Assembly (NCBI RefSeq): GCF_022828475.1
Contig: NZ_CP059557.1
Span: 2,527,470 to 2,591,469 of the forward strand
Direction of reading: 5' to 3'
Length of the DNA stretch: 64,000 nt
From: Saccharopolyspora gloriosae
GTDB taxonomy: Bacteria; Actinomycetota; Actinomycetes; Mycobacteriales; Pseudonocardiaceae
Shown: positions 17,696-26,942 of the stretch, piece after piece
Layout of the letters: every line of letters begins with the position of its first letter
How positions within the stretch are numbered: position 1 is the first letter of the stretch
Position numbers and translations under genes: made by a program
The notes under the pieces: generated by a model
Seen by the model: only the letters and a program-made list of their open reading frames with translations
What the model was told of the DNA's origin: nothing
Databases searched by the model: none

Positions 17696-20600
17696 ACCGG
17701 ACGACTTCGAGGTCATGCCCCGCGCACCGCGGTCGCACCGGCTCGCACCCGCCCCGGCGAGCGCCGCGGAGCTGATCTCCGAACAGCTGCGGGTGGCCAC
17801 CGACCTCCACGAGCGCTTCCTCACCGGTCAGGCGAGTCCGCGCGCTCAACTCCCCGCGCCCGCAGACGAACCGGCCCGCTCGGCGCAGTCCGCGGTCGAT
17901 CTTGAGGGCTGGTACCTCGACCGGGCCGGCCGGATGATGGGCGCGGCGGTGCTGGACGAACTGCTGGCGGTGTGGCCGCAGCGCGAGGGCGCGTTCGACG
18001 GTGAACTCGTCTTCCACCACGCCCTGCCCGGACCGGGTGATCAGCTGCTCAGCTCGTTGACCGCCGGGGGAGCGACGTTGCAGGGCGTTGTGGACGGCTA
18101 TTTGTCGTTGCACGGCAGCCTGTCGAACGATCTCGACCTGAGCCTCCCGCCCGAGCGCCCGGGCGCGGCATTCGACGCCGACGCGGTCACGGCATTCGCC
18201 GAGGGGCGACCGGCCGACTGCTTCACCGGCCCGGAGTGGGAGCTCACGCGCGCCCACGTCCGAAGCCCCGGCCTCGGCTCGCGACGTGCCGTCCTCCTGC
18301 GCGAAGTCACCTCATTCGCTCCCGGCGAGGGGCTTACCGCGACCGGACGCGTCTCGCCGAAGGCGTGGCGGTCACCCGCTGTGCTGCTGGAAGGCGGGCT
18401 CCAGGCGATGGCGTTCCAGCTCGCCGCAACCGGCGCCACGATCCACCGCGACGGCTGGCGGTTCGAGCCGCTGCCGGAGGCACCCGTCCGCCTGCGCCTG
18501 CGATCGCTCCGCGACACTCCGGGCGGAACGCCCCGGTACCACCTCACCGTGCGGTCGCTGGTCGGCACGACCGCGCGAGCGGACGTGGTCTGCGCGATCG
18601 GCGACCAGGTGGTGCTCCGCGCCGAAGGACTCGCGGTCCACCTCGTCGCGGACACGCCCCTGGCGCACTGGAAGCTGCTCGGTCCACCCGCGGTCCAGCG
18701 CACCGGCGATCCTGTTCCGCAAAGCGCGCTCGGCGGCCTTCGCGGCCACGCGGACCCGGCGGCCGCGACCACGGGCCGGACTCGTCTCGACCATGCGGCG
18801 ATGCTCACCGCCGCATGGGGGGTGAGGACTGAGCTCTTCCCCGGTGCCGGCGACGACGCATTCCGGCTGCCAGGCCCGCCGTACCTGTTCATCACCCGGG
18901 TCACCGAGCTGTCGGCCGCATCAGGAAGCGTCCGGCCCGGCAGCCACCTGGTCGCCGAGTACGACGTTCCCGGACGCGTGTGGTTCCGCGAGCAGAGCGG
19001 GACGGTGCCGGTCGCGGTGCTCATGGAGGCCGCGCTGCAGCCCTGCGGCTTTCTGGCCGCCTTGATGGACGACGCAACGGCCGACGGGCAGCTGCGAATC
19101 CGCAACCTGGACGGCCGGCTGTCAACGGTCCGCGAAGTGTCCCCGGATGTCAGCTCGTTGCGCACCGCAGTCGAGTTCACCGGGCTGGATCGCTGGGACG
19201 GCACGGCGATCGAGACGTTCCGGGTCAGCTGCGAGGCCGACGGCGTCGTCGTGCTGGAAGGCACCCTGGTCTTCGCCGTGACACCCGTGGAGCGGTTGGC
19301 AGCCCAGACCGGTCTGCCTGCCACGGACGCGGACCGCGCCCGCCTCACCATGTTCTGCGGCCGACCCCGCATCGACCTGCGGTCCCGTCCCGCGCGTTAC
19401 TTCGGGCGTGCCGCCCGCCTGCCCGGCCCGATGCTGCAGATGCTCGACCGGCTGACCGGCTACTGGCCTGACGGGGGCTCCGCCGGGCTCGGGCGGCTGC
19501 GAGCCGAGTGCGACGTGCGGGCCGACGCCTGGTACTTCAAAGCGCACTTCTTCGGAGACCCGGTGCAGCCCGGTTCGCTCGGTGTCGAGGCGATGTGCCA
19601 GTTGCTGTCCTGCTACCTGATCGAGCGCGGTGTCGGCGACGGGTTCCGCTTCGAGCCCGTCGTCCCCGGCTCGTGGACCTACCGCGGCCAGGTCGTGCCG
19701 TCCGACGCACTCGTCACCATCGAACTGGACGTGCTGGGCGTCGAGTTGGGGTCCGGCGGCGGGCACGCGGAAGCCGAGGCTTGGCTGTGGGTGGACGACC
19801 GCAAGGTCTACCACGTGCCCCGCCTGCGGGTTCGCGTGCTTCCCGGCGCGCCGGATGCACCATCCACAGTGGACACCGTGCTGGATCCTCAGGCGGACGC
19901 TTGGCTGGCGGACCATTGTCCTACGTGGACGGTCCCTGCCGTGCCGCTGATGTCCACCGCCGACCTCCTCGCCCGATCCGCCGGAGACCGCGCCGGTCGC
20001 CGGGTACGAGAACTGCGCGACCTGAGCGTGCAGCGATGGCTTCCCGTCACCAGCGCGGTCCGGCTTCGCGCAACCTGCACCGGTGAGGAAGGACGGCTCG
20101 CGGTGTGGCACGAAGCGGGTCCGCTGTCCAGGTTCGTACCGGTGGCCACCACGACGGTGGGCTTCGAGCCGCCGACCCGCCCGGCTCGCTTCACCCCGCT
20201 GGCGGACCTCGCGGACGTGCCGGATCCGTACGAGAACGCGCACCTCTTCCACGGTCCGAGCTTCCAGTACCTGACGGCGCTGAGCATGGGTTCCACCGGT
20301 TCCAGCGGCGTCCTCGACGCCGACCACGGCTCGGTCCCCCGCGGTGCGCTGCACCAAGGACTGCTGGACGCCGCCTTGCACACCATCCCGCACAACGAAC
20401 TGCACCGGTGGGAGCCGGCCGTCGAACCCGGCCGGCTCGCGTTCCCGCACCGGCTGAACCACCTCGCCATGTTCGATCCGCTGCCGGACCACGGCGCAAT
20501 GGAAGTCGAAGCACGTTGCGCGGGCACGCTGCCGGACGATCTCGTCGCGATCGACATCCAGATGTGCCGGGGCGAACACGTGCTGGTCGCTTTCCAGGTC

Positions 20601-20936
20601 GTCGTCATGCACGTGGCGGCCGGGCCACTCGCCACGGTCTCCGCTGCCGAACGCCGGGCTTACCTGCGCGACGCCGTGCCCGACCCCCGCCTCCTGCTGA
20701 CCGGTTCGGACGGAGTGCTGAGAAGGCACGACGTGGAACGCAGCGACGCGTTGCCGGGCACCGCCAACGCCGTCTACGGCTTGCCCGCCGGCACCCGCGC
20801 CGCGGACTGGCTGCCGCACATCGCCGTCAAGGAGCACATCGCCCGAACCACCGGCGTTCACCCGCGCACCGTCGAGGTCACCAGCCTCGACAACGTCAGC
20901 TGGGACGACGACTCCGCCACCGTGAGGACCCCATGA
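17688..20936 (+). CDS. Multi-hotdog dehydratase protein, PfaC-like without KS/CLF
   Basis: A 1082-residue protein made of successive hotdog-fold units. Region 60-230 is a FabA-like unit; 290-520 has the MEAALQPCGFLAA signature of PfaC DH1; 570-700 has AHFFGDPVQPGSLG, with likely catalytic His620, and VEAMCQL; 750-1010 resembles a PKS dehydratase (ADHCPTWTVPAVPLM, then FHGPSFQYL and LLDAALH). The last 60 residues (HIAVKEHIARTTGVHP) resemble the KEA helix of phosphopantetheinyl transferases but look incomplete. PfaC normally begins with KS and chain-length-factor domains, which are absent here. It ends in an ATGA overlap with the next gene. Confidence 0.85.
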   Translation: MAEPDDFEVMPRAPRSHRLAPAPASAAELISEQLRVATDLHERFLTGQASPRAQLPAPADEPARSAQSAVDLEGWYLDRAGRMMGAAVLDELLAVWPQREGAFDGELVFHHALPGPGDQLLSSLTAGGATLQGVVDGYLSLHGSLSNDLDLSLPPERPGAAFDADAVTAFAEGRPADCFTGPEWELTRAHVRSPGLGSRRAVLLREVTSFAPGEGLTATGRVSPKAWRSPAVLLEGGLQAMAFQLAATGATIHRDGWRFEPLPEAPVRLRLRSLRDTPGGTPRYHLTVRSLVGTTARADVVCAIGDQVVLRAEGLAVHLVADTPLAHWKLLGPPAVQRTGDPVPQSALGGLRGHADPAAATTGRTRLDHAAMLTAAWGVRTELFPGAGDDAFRLPGPPYLFITRVTELSAASGSVRPGSHLVAEYDVPGRVWFREQSGTVPVAVLMEAALQPCGFLAALMDDATADGQLRIRNLDGRLSTVREVSPDVSSLRTAVEFTGLDRWDGTAIETFRVSCEADGVVVLEGTLVFAVTPVERLAAQTGLPATDADRARLTMFCGRPRIDLRSRPARYFGRAARLPGPMLQMLDRLTGYWPDGGSAGLGRLRAECDVRADAWYFKAHFFGDPVQPGSLGVEAMCQLLSCYLIERGVGDGFRFEPVVPGSWTYRGQVVPSDALVTIELDVLGVELGSGGGHAEAEAWLWVDDRKVYHVPRLRVRVLPGAPDAPSTVDTVLDPQADAWLADHCPTWTVPAVPLMSTADLLARSAGDRAGRRVRELRDLSVQRWLPVTSAVRLRATCTGEEGRLAVWHEAGPLSRFVPVATTTVGFEPPTRPARFTPLADLADVPDPYENAHLFHGPSFQYLTALSMGSTGSSGVLDADHGSVPRGALHQGLLDAALHTIPHNELHRWEPAVEPGRLAFPHRLNHLAMFDPLPDHGAMEVEARCAGTLPDDLVAIDIQMCRGEHVLVAFQVVVMHVAAGPLATVSAAERRAYLRDAVPDPRLLLTGSDGVLRRHDVERSDALPGTANAVYGLPAGTRAADWLPHIAVKEHIARTTGVHPRTVEVTSLDNVSWDDDSATVRTP

Positions 20937-21952
20937 TCCTGATCACCGGAGCCTCCGGTGCCGTCGGCTCCGCCCTGCTGCGCGAACTGCACGGCGTTGA
21001 CGAGGTCATCGCGCTCACCCACAACAAACCGGTCGACACCAGGTCCGCACGCGGCGACGTGACCCGGCCGTGGCTCGGGCTCCACCCGGCCGATTACCGC
21101 GATCTCGCGGCCAAGGTCGACGTGATCGTGCACTGCGCGGCGGCGGTGAACTTCTCGGCCTCGCACAAGCACCTGCACCGGGTCAACGTCGTCGGCACCG
21201 GCCACGTCCTGCGGTTCGCCGAGGACGCCGGCGCTCGCCTCGTGCACGGCTCCACGGCGTTCGTCGCTCGCGCGGGCGACGGAACTCCTTTTGATGCGTA
21301 CGCCGCCACCAAGGCCGCCGGTGAAACCCTGGTCCGCGAATCCGGTCTGCCCGCATGCATCGCCCGCATCTCCACCGTGATCGGTGACTCCCGCACCGGC
21401 GACATCCCGCGGCTGCAGGCATTCCACAATCTGCTCGGCTTCGCCCTGTCCGGCCGGCTTCCCTTCCTGCCTTGCACGCCCGGCACCCGCGTCGACTTCG
21501 TTCCTCGGGATGCCGTTGCCGGTGCACTAGCCGCGCTCGCCCACGACCACGACGCGCACGGCGAGCGCTGGATCACCGCCGGGCCGGCCGCCCTGCCGAT
21601 CGATCGTGTCATCGACATCGCTTGCGAGGCCGCTGCCGCCCGCACCGAGTACGACGAAGATCTGCGCGACATCGATCAGTCGGTCTTCCGCACCCGCCTC
21701 ATCGACCCCGCTGCTGCGACCACGGTCATCAACGCAGTCCTCGCCCGCACCTCCAGCTCCGCGACCCCCAGCATCATTCAGCGCGCCGCCGACCTGATGG
21801 CCGCTTTCGACGACGCCGAGCCGTTTCCCACGTCGCTGGGCCGAATCCCCTCCGGGCCACCTGTGCTCACCGCCGAATCGAGCGAAACCGCCCTGCGCCA
21901 CCAGATCGACCACCTCGCCGAACTGCCTCGGGAGACTTGGGAGTTTTCGTGA
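20933..21952 (+). CDS. Thioester-reductase-like extended SDR
   Basis: A 339-residue NAD(P)-dependent extended SDR of the male-sterility / thioester reductase type (NAD-binding 4). It has ITGASGAVGSALLREL at the N terminus, VIVHCAAAVNFSASH, a catalytic Tyr-X3-Lys in DAYAATKAAGE, and RVDFVPRDAVAGALAAL. ATG 20933 overlaps the stop of the preceding gene; an open frame that extends further upstream in the same phase is a shadow of that gene. The likely role is reductive release of the acyl chain as an aldehyde or alcohol, inferred from family and operon context; no ACP or thioesterase is present downstream. Confidence 0.88.
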   Translation: MILITGASGAVGSALLRELHGVDEVIALTHNKPVDTRSARGDVTRPWLGLHPADYRDLAAKVDVIVHCAAAVNFSASHKHLHRVNVVGTGHVLRFAEDAGARLVHGSTAFVARAGDGTPFDAYAATKAAGETLVRESGLPACIARISTVIGDSRTGDIPRLQAFHNLLGFALSGRLPFLPCTPGTRVDFVPRDAVAGALAALAHDHDAHGERWITAGPAALPIDRVIDIACEAAAARTEYDEDLRDIDQSVFRTRLIDPAAATTVINAVLARTSSSATPSIIQRAADLMAAFDDAEPFPTSLGRIPSGPPVLTAESSETALRHQIDHLAELPRETWEFS

Positions 21953-22046
21953 CCGGCCGACTCGGTGAAGGCCGGTAGCGGGACTGCCGGTGTCAACAGG
22001 GCCAATAGCCGCTCACCACGCGAAGATCGAGCGAGACTGCTCCGGC

Positions 22047-22064
22047 CTCACCAGACCTGGTGAG
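22047..22064. promoter_or_regulatory. Inverted repeat after the Pfa-like operon
   Basis: CTCACCAGACCTGGTGAG is an 8+8 bp inverted repeat with a 2-nt centre, 95 nt after the reductase stop. It could be an operator for a dimeric regulator or a weak terminator stem; the centre is too short for a good terminator loop. Confidence 0.35.
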
Positions 22065-22231
22065 TCCGTGAGCAGCAAACGGTGACCGTGCCCGGGTAGT
22101 TCGCTTCACTTTGGACAAGCTCGATGAGGAGGCGTTCACTCAAATGGGTTCACGCGGCGACAACGACTGCTGCGACCACAACCCAACGTGCTTGAGCAGG
22201 GTCTTGCGCAACTTCGCCGGACGCCGCTCCA

Positions 22232-22567
22232 TCACCGAAGCCCGACCGACGAGGATCGCCGCCGCGACGGCGTGCCGGTCTGATCGCGCACCGGAGTCGC
22301 CAACACCAACCGCGCACCGTGATGCCTGCGGTTGGCCGCCACATCGCTCTTCTTGATGCCGTTGAAGTGCCGGGTGCACGAGGGCGCGGCCGCGTCGGCG
22401 ACGGGAACCGGAGCGAGACCGAAGGCGACGGCGAACATCCCCGCGCCGGGCAGCATCAGCAAGCGGCGCAACGTCTTCCCGGTTCCAGGTGAATCGTCGC
22501 CGCCGGGCCGTGCGGTCGCCGTGTTCGGACTTTCGGGGAGGCGGCCCCGGCACCGGCGATGGGTCAT
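22232..22567 (-). pseudogene. Exported protein, probably frameshifted
   Basis: The 111-residue reading begins at ATG 22567 after GAGGAG and has a signal peptide (KTLRRLLML, then a hydrophobic run ending in VADAAAP). The mature part starts CTRHFNGIKKSDVAAN. After about residue 90 the reading becomes low-complexity Arg/Ser. Meanwhile another frame continues with a plausible AVAAAILVGRASVMERRP segment and a helix RKTLLKHVGLW down to about 22140. I interpret this as a frameshifted exported protein of unknown family. The left end of the IS5-type element lies only 60 nt upstream and could have removed its promoter. Confidence 0.45.
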
Positions 22568-22629
22568 CGACACAACTCGCTCCTCGCTCAATGGTGGTTC
22601 TTGACCAGGTCGAACAGGGGAGGAGCTTA

Positions 22630-23503
22630 GAGCGTGTCTCGTTTGGATCTTGACCCGCCGTCCGGGATGATCGTCCATTGTGGTTGATGCGTTGTCGCGC
22701 CGGTTGGTTCCTGACGAGCTGTGGGAGCTGGTCGAGCCGTTGATTCCCGAGGTTAAGGACCGCCCGCAGGGTGGTGGTCGGGCGCCGGCGAACCCTCGGA
22801 TGGTGTTCACGGCGATCGTGTACGTGCTCACCAGCGGGTGCGCGTGGCGGTGGCTGCCGCCGTCGTTCGGCGTCAAGGTCCCGACCGCGCACCGGTGGTT
22901 CGTGCGCTGGACCGAAGCGGGCTTGTGGGCACGGATCCATCACGCGATGCTGGACGAGTTAGGTGGTCAGGGCTTGATCGACTGGTCCCGCGCGGTGGTT
23001 GGCGCCGCCCATGTTCGGGCGAAAAAAGGGGATCTATGACCGGTCCGAGCCCGGTCGATCGGGGCAAGCCTGGTTCGAAACTCCACATGCTCTCCGACGC
23101 TACCGGGCTGCCGATGGTCACCGGGATCTCGGCAGGCAACACGGCTGATGGTGACGCGATGATCCCGCTGGTCAACGCGATCCCGCCGGTCCGCTCCCGC
23201 CGCGGGCCGCGACGCCGCAAGCCCGCGAAGTTGCATGGCGACAAGGCCTACAACAGCCGCGCACGTCGCCGATGGTTGAGAGACAAGGGAATCCGACCCC
23301 GACTGGCCCGCAAGGACATCGAGCCCAAGGAACGCCTCGGCCGCCACCGGTGGGTCATCGAACGCTCCATGGCCTGGTTCACCGGCTACCGCCGCCTGAC
23401 CCTGCGCTACGAACGCCGCGCCGACACCTTCAAAGCCTTCCTCGCCCTGGCAGCCGCCCTCGTCTGCTTCAAACGACTCCAACACGCCAAGTGAGACGCG
23501 CTC
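22630..23503 (+). mobile_element. IS5-family (IS427-group) insertion sequence, complete
   Basis: The ends form an imperfect inverted repeat: GAGCGTGTCTCGTTTGG at the left (22630-22646) and, reading inwards from the right, GAGCGCGTCTCACTTGG (23487-23503), three mismatches in 17. A TTA trinucleotide flanks both ends (22627-22629 and 23504-23506), a target-site duplication of the size and type expected for IS427-group elements. The element is about 874 bp and holds one transposase split over two frames. A diverged, truncated relative is at about 32612-32808. Confidence 0.9.
22680..23494 (+). CDS. IS5/IS427-type transposase in two frames
   Basis: The first frame (22680-23039, 119 aa) has the N-terminal helical part (LWELVEPLIPE, TSGCAWRWLPP) and ends at TGA just after an A6 run. 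A -1 shift at the run (AAAAAAG at 23022-23028) joins it to the second frame, which supplies TGPSPVDRGKPGSK, the DDE-type region with HGDKAYNS, and the C-terminal HRWVIERSMAWFTGYRRL to the stop at 23492-23494. IS427-group transposases are commonly made by programmed frameshifting at such runs, so the element may be active. A simple sequencing error in the homopolymer would look the same. Confidence 0.88.
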
Positions 23504-23665
23504 TTATCGGGGAATCGTTACGCCGCTGACGAAAGTGGTTCGGTTTGGAGCGCGGAGCGGGTGGCTGGGGGAGCGCCGCCGCATCTCGGCAGGAGCGATC
23601 GTTGTTTCCGGGAAACGAGAGCGTGGTGCTGCGTGATCGGGTGCCATTCCGGTTAGGGTGCCCCG

Positions 23666-24328
23666 GTGTCAGGGACGGATGTGGTCGCCGAAGGCGTGTC
23701 GGTGCGTGGGAACAGGGGGCCGGTTTTCGAGAACGTCTCGACCGCCGTCGAGGCGGGCGGCGTGCTGCTGGTTCGCGGCCCCTCCGGTTCCGGGCGGACT
23801 TCGCTGCTGCTCGCGCTTTCCGGCCGGATGCGGTTCGTCAGCGGAGCGGTGCGCGTCGGGGAGCACTTCCTGCCCGGTGATGCCGCCGCGGTTCGCGAGA
23901 CCGTGGCGCTCGCCCGCGCACCGGTGTGCGAATTGGAGGAGCGGCTGCGGGTCGACGACCTGATCGCCGAACGTCGCTGGATCGACCGGGTCGATTCCTC
24001 GGCCATCTGCGCTGCGTTCGAACTCGTCGGGGTCGACGTGCCGGGTCGAGCAGTGATCGAGGACCTGGACCCGGCGACGAACGTGTTGGTCGCCGTCGCG
24101 CTGGCGGTGGCGCGCGAGCCGGGGGCCGTGGTTGTCGACGAGCCGGACACCGGGTGCGGGCCGGACGGGCGTGCGCAGGTGTGGGGCGGCCTCGGCCGGG
24201 TGCGTGAATCCGGTACCACGTTGTTGCTCAGCACCACGGACTTCCCACCGTGCTTCCCGGACGCGGTACCGGTGGTGCTGCCGCAGCGCAGCGCGGACCG
24301 GCTGGCCAGTGCTGAACGCCCGAACTGA
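23666..24328 (+). CDS. ABC transporter ATPase-like protein, degenerate
   Basis: A 220-residue ABC-type nucleotide-binding protein. Walker A is intact (GPSGSGRTS) and Walker B reads AVVVDEPD. The usual LSGGQ signature is replaced by DLDPATNVL, and the switch His is not evident (LLLSTTDFPP). The GTG start at 23666 is preceded by a weak AGGG. It ends 20 nt before the YhgE/Pip-type membrane protein and pairs with it. Without the signature motif ATP hydrolysis would be weak or partner-dependent; that is inference. Confidence 0.8.
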   Translation: MSGTDVVAEGVSVRGNRGPVFENVSTAVEAGGVLLVRGPSGSGRTSLLLALSGRMRFVSGAVRVGEHFLPGDAAAVRETVALARAPVCELEERLRVDDLIAERRWIDRVDSSAICAAFELVGVDVPGRAVIEDLDPATNVLVAVALAVAREPGAVVVDEPDTGCGPDGRAQVWGGLGRVRESGTTLLLSTTDFPPCFPDAVPVVLPQRSADRLASAERPN

Positions 24329-24348
24329 AGCGGAGGATCGGTAGCCAC

Positions 24349-26292
24349 ATGACCGCCGTCAAACTGGCCCTGCTGGAGTTGCGCAGGTTCCGCGGCCCGC
24401 TGCGAAAACTGGTCCCGCCGCTGCTGTGCCTGATCCCGCTGCTGTACGGGGCCATGTACCTGTGGGCGAACTGGGATCCCTACGGCAAGCTCGACCGCAT
24501 TCCGGTCGCCGTGGTCAACCAGGACCACGTCGCGCACACCGCGCAGGGGCAGCGGGTCGACGCCGGGCGAGAAGTGCAGCAGCAGCTCAAAGCGGCCGGG
24601 ACGTTCCAGTGGAGCTTCACCGGCGAGGACGAGGCGCGGGACGGGCTGGAGCAGGGGCGCTACTACTTCACGATCACGATCCCGTCCGATTTCAGCGCGA
24701 AGCTCGCGACCGCGAGCAACACCGTGCCCGAGCAGGCCGGCATCGACATCCGGCTCAACGACGCGAACAACTACATCGCCGGGATCATGACGGAGGTCGT
24801 GCAGCCCCGACTTCAGGACCAGATCAACGCGGCGGCCCACGGCGCCTACGTGCGCAGCATCTACGGCGAGCTCTCCGACGTGAGGGACCGCTTGAGCGCG
24901 GCCTCCAACGGCGCGCACCGACTGCTCGGCGCCACCGAGGTGGCCCAGCAGGGAACCGGTTCGCTCGTCTCGGGGAGCGGCGCGCTGCACGACGGAGCGG
25001 GGCAGGTCAGCGACGGAGCCGCGCAGGTCGCCGAAGCCACCGGGCAGATCGACCAGGTCACCGGTGAGCTCAACCGGGCGGTCGCGGACCGGCTTCCCGC
25101 CGTCGCGGACGCGATGGTCGACACCGCCGCCGAGGTGGATCGCGGAACCGCCGCTGCGCACGCGGCCACCAGCGCGGTCAAGCAGGGCACCGAGCGCGGA
25201 ATGGCCGACTTGGACGAACTCGTGCGCGCTCGTCCCGAGCTGGCCGACGAGCCGATCGTGCAGCGGACGCGCGAGCACGCACGCGATCTCGACGCCCGCG
25301 CCGGCCGGGCGGATCAGGACGCGGCGCGCAGCCAGCAGGAGGCGGGCCAGGCGCTGGCCCGAGCGCAGGAAGCCCGCGACGACGTCGGGCAGGCCCAGCG
25401 CAAGGTTCTGGACGCGAACGTCCCGATCCGGCTAATCGACTCCGGAGCCCACTCCGTCGCGGAAGGATCCCGGACGATCACCACGGGTCTCGGCGCGCTG
25501 GAAGAGGGCTCCGGCACGATGCGGACCGCCGCGGATCAGGCCAACTCCGCGGCCGCGGACCTCACCCACACCGTGGACTCGGCGTTCGGCCGCATTCCGG
25601 CGACCAACTCCGACCAGGTCACCGAGGCCGCGCGGGTGCTGGGCACCCCAGTGCGCATCGATCGGGAGAATCTGAACCCGGCCGGGCCTTACGGCCGAGG
25701 TTTCGCGCCGTTCTTCTTCAGCATCGCGCTGTGGGTGTTCGGGCTGTTCGCGTTCCTGCTGCTGCGGCCGGTGAACCTGCGCGCCCTGGCCGGACGCGCC
25801 GGCTCGTTCACCATCGCGGTCGCCGGATGGATGCCGGCGGCGATCCTGGGCGGCCTCGGAGCGCTGATCCTCTACGCCGTGGTGGACCTCGGGTTGGGGC
25901 TGGCGCCGCGGCACGCGATCGCGTGCGTGCTGCTGATGCTGGTCGGGATCGCGGCGTTCACGGCGATCGACCACTTCCTGCGCACCGCTCTCGGCGTACC
26001 GGGAGACGTGGTGTCACTGGTCCTGCTGGTGCTCCAGCTGACCTCCTCGGGCGGGCTGTACCCGATGCCCACCACACCGGTGTTCTTCCAAGCGCTCAAC
26101 CCCCTGCTGCCGATGACCTACCTCGTCGACGGGCTGCGGGTAACGATCTCCGGAGGACTCGCGGAACACCTGGTGCGGGACTTCGCGGTGCTGGGCGGGT
26201 TCCTGGTGGTGTTCCTACTGGCGACAACGCTGGTGGTGCGTAGGCAGCGAATGTGGACGGTCTCCCGGCTGCACCCGGATGTCGTGTTGTGA
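24349..26292 (+). CDS. YhgE/Pip-type ABC-2 membrane protein
   Basis: A 647-residue Pip-family protein. One N-terminal membrane segment (PPLLCLIPLLYGAMYLW) leads into the family motif KLDRIPVAVVNQD. A long extracytoplasmic region follows (about residues 60-440), rich in Ala, Gln and Glu and likely coiled coil in 280-350. At least five C-terminal membrane segments begin at GYGRGFAPFFFSIALW-like sequence around residue 447. Relatives include the phage-infection protein Pip and type VII accessory EsaA-like proteins; they are thought to export substrates with an ATPase. It follows the ATPase gene by 20 nt. Confidence 0.87.
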   Translation: MTAVKLALLELRRFRGPLRKLVPPLLCLIPLLYGAMYLWANWDPYGKLDRIPVAVVNQDHVAHTAQGQRVDAGREVQQQLKAAGTFQWSFTGEDEARDGLEQGRYYFTITIPSDFSAKLATASNTVPEQAGIDIRLNDANNYIAGIMTEVVQPRLQDQINAAAHGAYVRSIYGELSDVRDRLSAASNGAHRLLGATEVAQQGTGSLVSGSGALHDGAGQVSDGAAQVAEATGQIDQVTGELNRAVADRLPAVADAMVDTAAEVDRGTAAAHAATSAVKQGTERGMADLDELVRARPELADEPIVQRTREHARDLDARAGRADQDAARSQQEAGQALARAQEARDDVGQAQRKVLDANVPIRLIDSGAHSVAEGSRTITTGLGALEEGSGTMRTAADQANSAAADLTHTVDSAFGRIPATNSDQVTEAARVLGTPVRIDRENLNPAGPYGRGFAPFFFSIALWVFGLFAFLLLRPVNLRALAGRAGSFTIAVAGWMPAAILGGLGALILYAVVDLGLGLAPRHAIACVLLMLVGIAAFTAIDHFLRTALGVPGDVVSLVLLVLQLTSSGGLYPMPTTPVFFQALNPLLPMTYLVDGLRVTISGGLAEHLVRDFAVLGGFLVVFLLATTLVVRRQRMWTVSRLHPDVVL

Positions 26293-26384
26293 GGCCGCGG
26301 GGGTTATCGAGGCCGCGACGGCCCGGCTCCGTCGAGCCCACCGCCTTTCAGGCCCGTCACCAATGAGTTGCAGCCGGTTCCGAC

Positions 26385-26942
26385 CGTACGGAATTACCGC
26401 ACAAACTCACATCTGCACTGGTGCGGGACCGCTTCACCGGTACCGCAGTGCTTTCCTCACAGCAGGCATCCGATCTGGGAACCTTGGGCTACGTCGCCCG
26501 CGCCAGCGGGTTGGCGGTAGATGCCCGGTGGGACCACCCGGTGCTGCCTCCGCCGCAGAAGCGCCTCTGCTACGAGCAGACTGGGGGCGACGTGTTGGCC
26601 CGTTTTTCCGGGAGGGCTGAGGAGATCGGTCGTTCGATCGAGATGATCGCGCACTTGGTGGAGCAGATGGACGGCCGGGTTTCCGCTACGAGTGAGCACG
26701 TCGACGACGTCGGTAGGCCCGGTCGTTCCGGTGTGGGCATCACCGAAGGTTGGAGGGCACTATCGTTCACCGGGTAGAGCTCGCGGTGGATGGGCGATTG
26801 AGCCGAGTAAAGGTCGCCTACCCGAGCTTCTTCAAATGGGCAGCGCTGCCGGTGGCGTTGAACAACACGATCGTTCCCGATTTTCCGCTGACAAACAAAA
26901 GTTTCAACTTGTCCTACGCGGGCAACGGGCCTCTAAAGTCCG
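26385..26942 (+). pseudogene. Remnant of a [NiFe]-hydrogenase-like / NuoD-related large subunit (HycE-like)
   Basis: Two frames together read like the C-terminal third of formate-hydrogenlyase-type large subunits. The first, from about 26385, has RDRFTGTAVLSSQQA, LGYVARASGLAVDARWDHP, TGGDVLARF and VDGRVSAT-like sequence. After a single-base loss near 26748-26756 the second frame gives EGTIVHRVEL, SRVKVAYPSFFKWAALPVAL and the typical terminal NKSFNLSYAGN. The N-terminal two thirds and all partner subunits are missing. This is a decayed fragment of a formerly longer respiratory-complex gene. Confidence 0.75.

Noticed and set aside
20105-21952. A 615-codon frame extending the reductase 5' into the dehydratase gene
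   Set aside because: The upstream part is an Arg/Pro-rich shadow; ATG 20933 gives the Rossmann start and the ATGA overlap.
22047-22064. Calling the palindrome after the Pfa-like operon a terminator
   Set aside because: The 2-nt centre cannot form a stable loop without opening the stem, and no U tract follows; it is listed only as a possible regulatory repeat.
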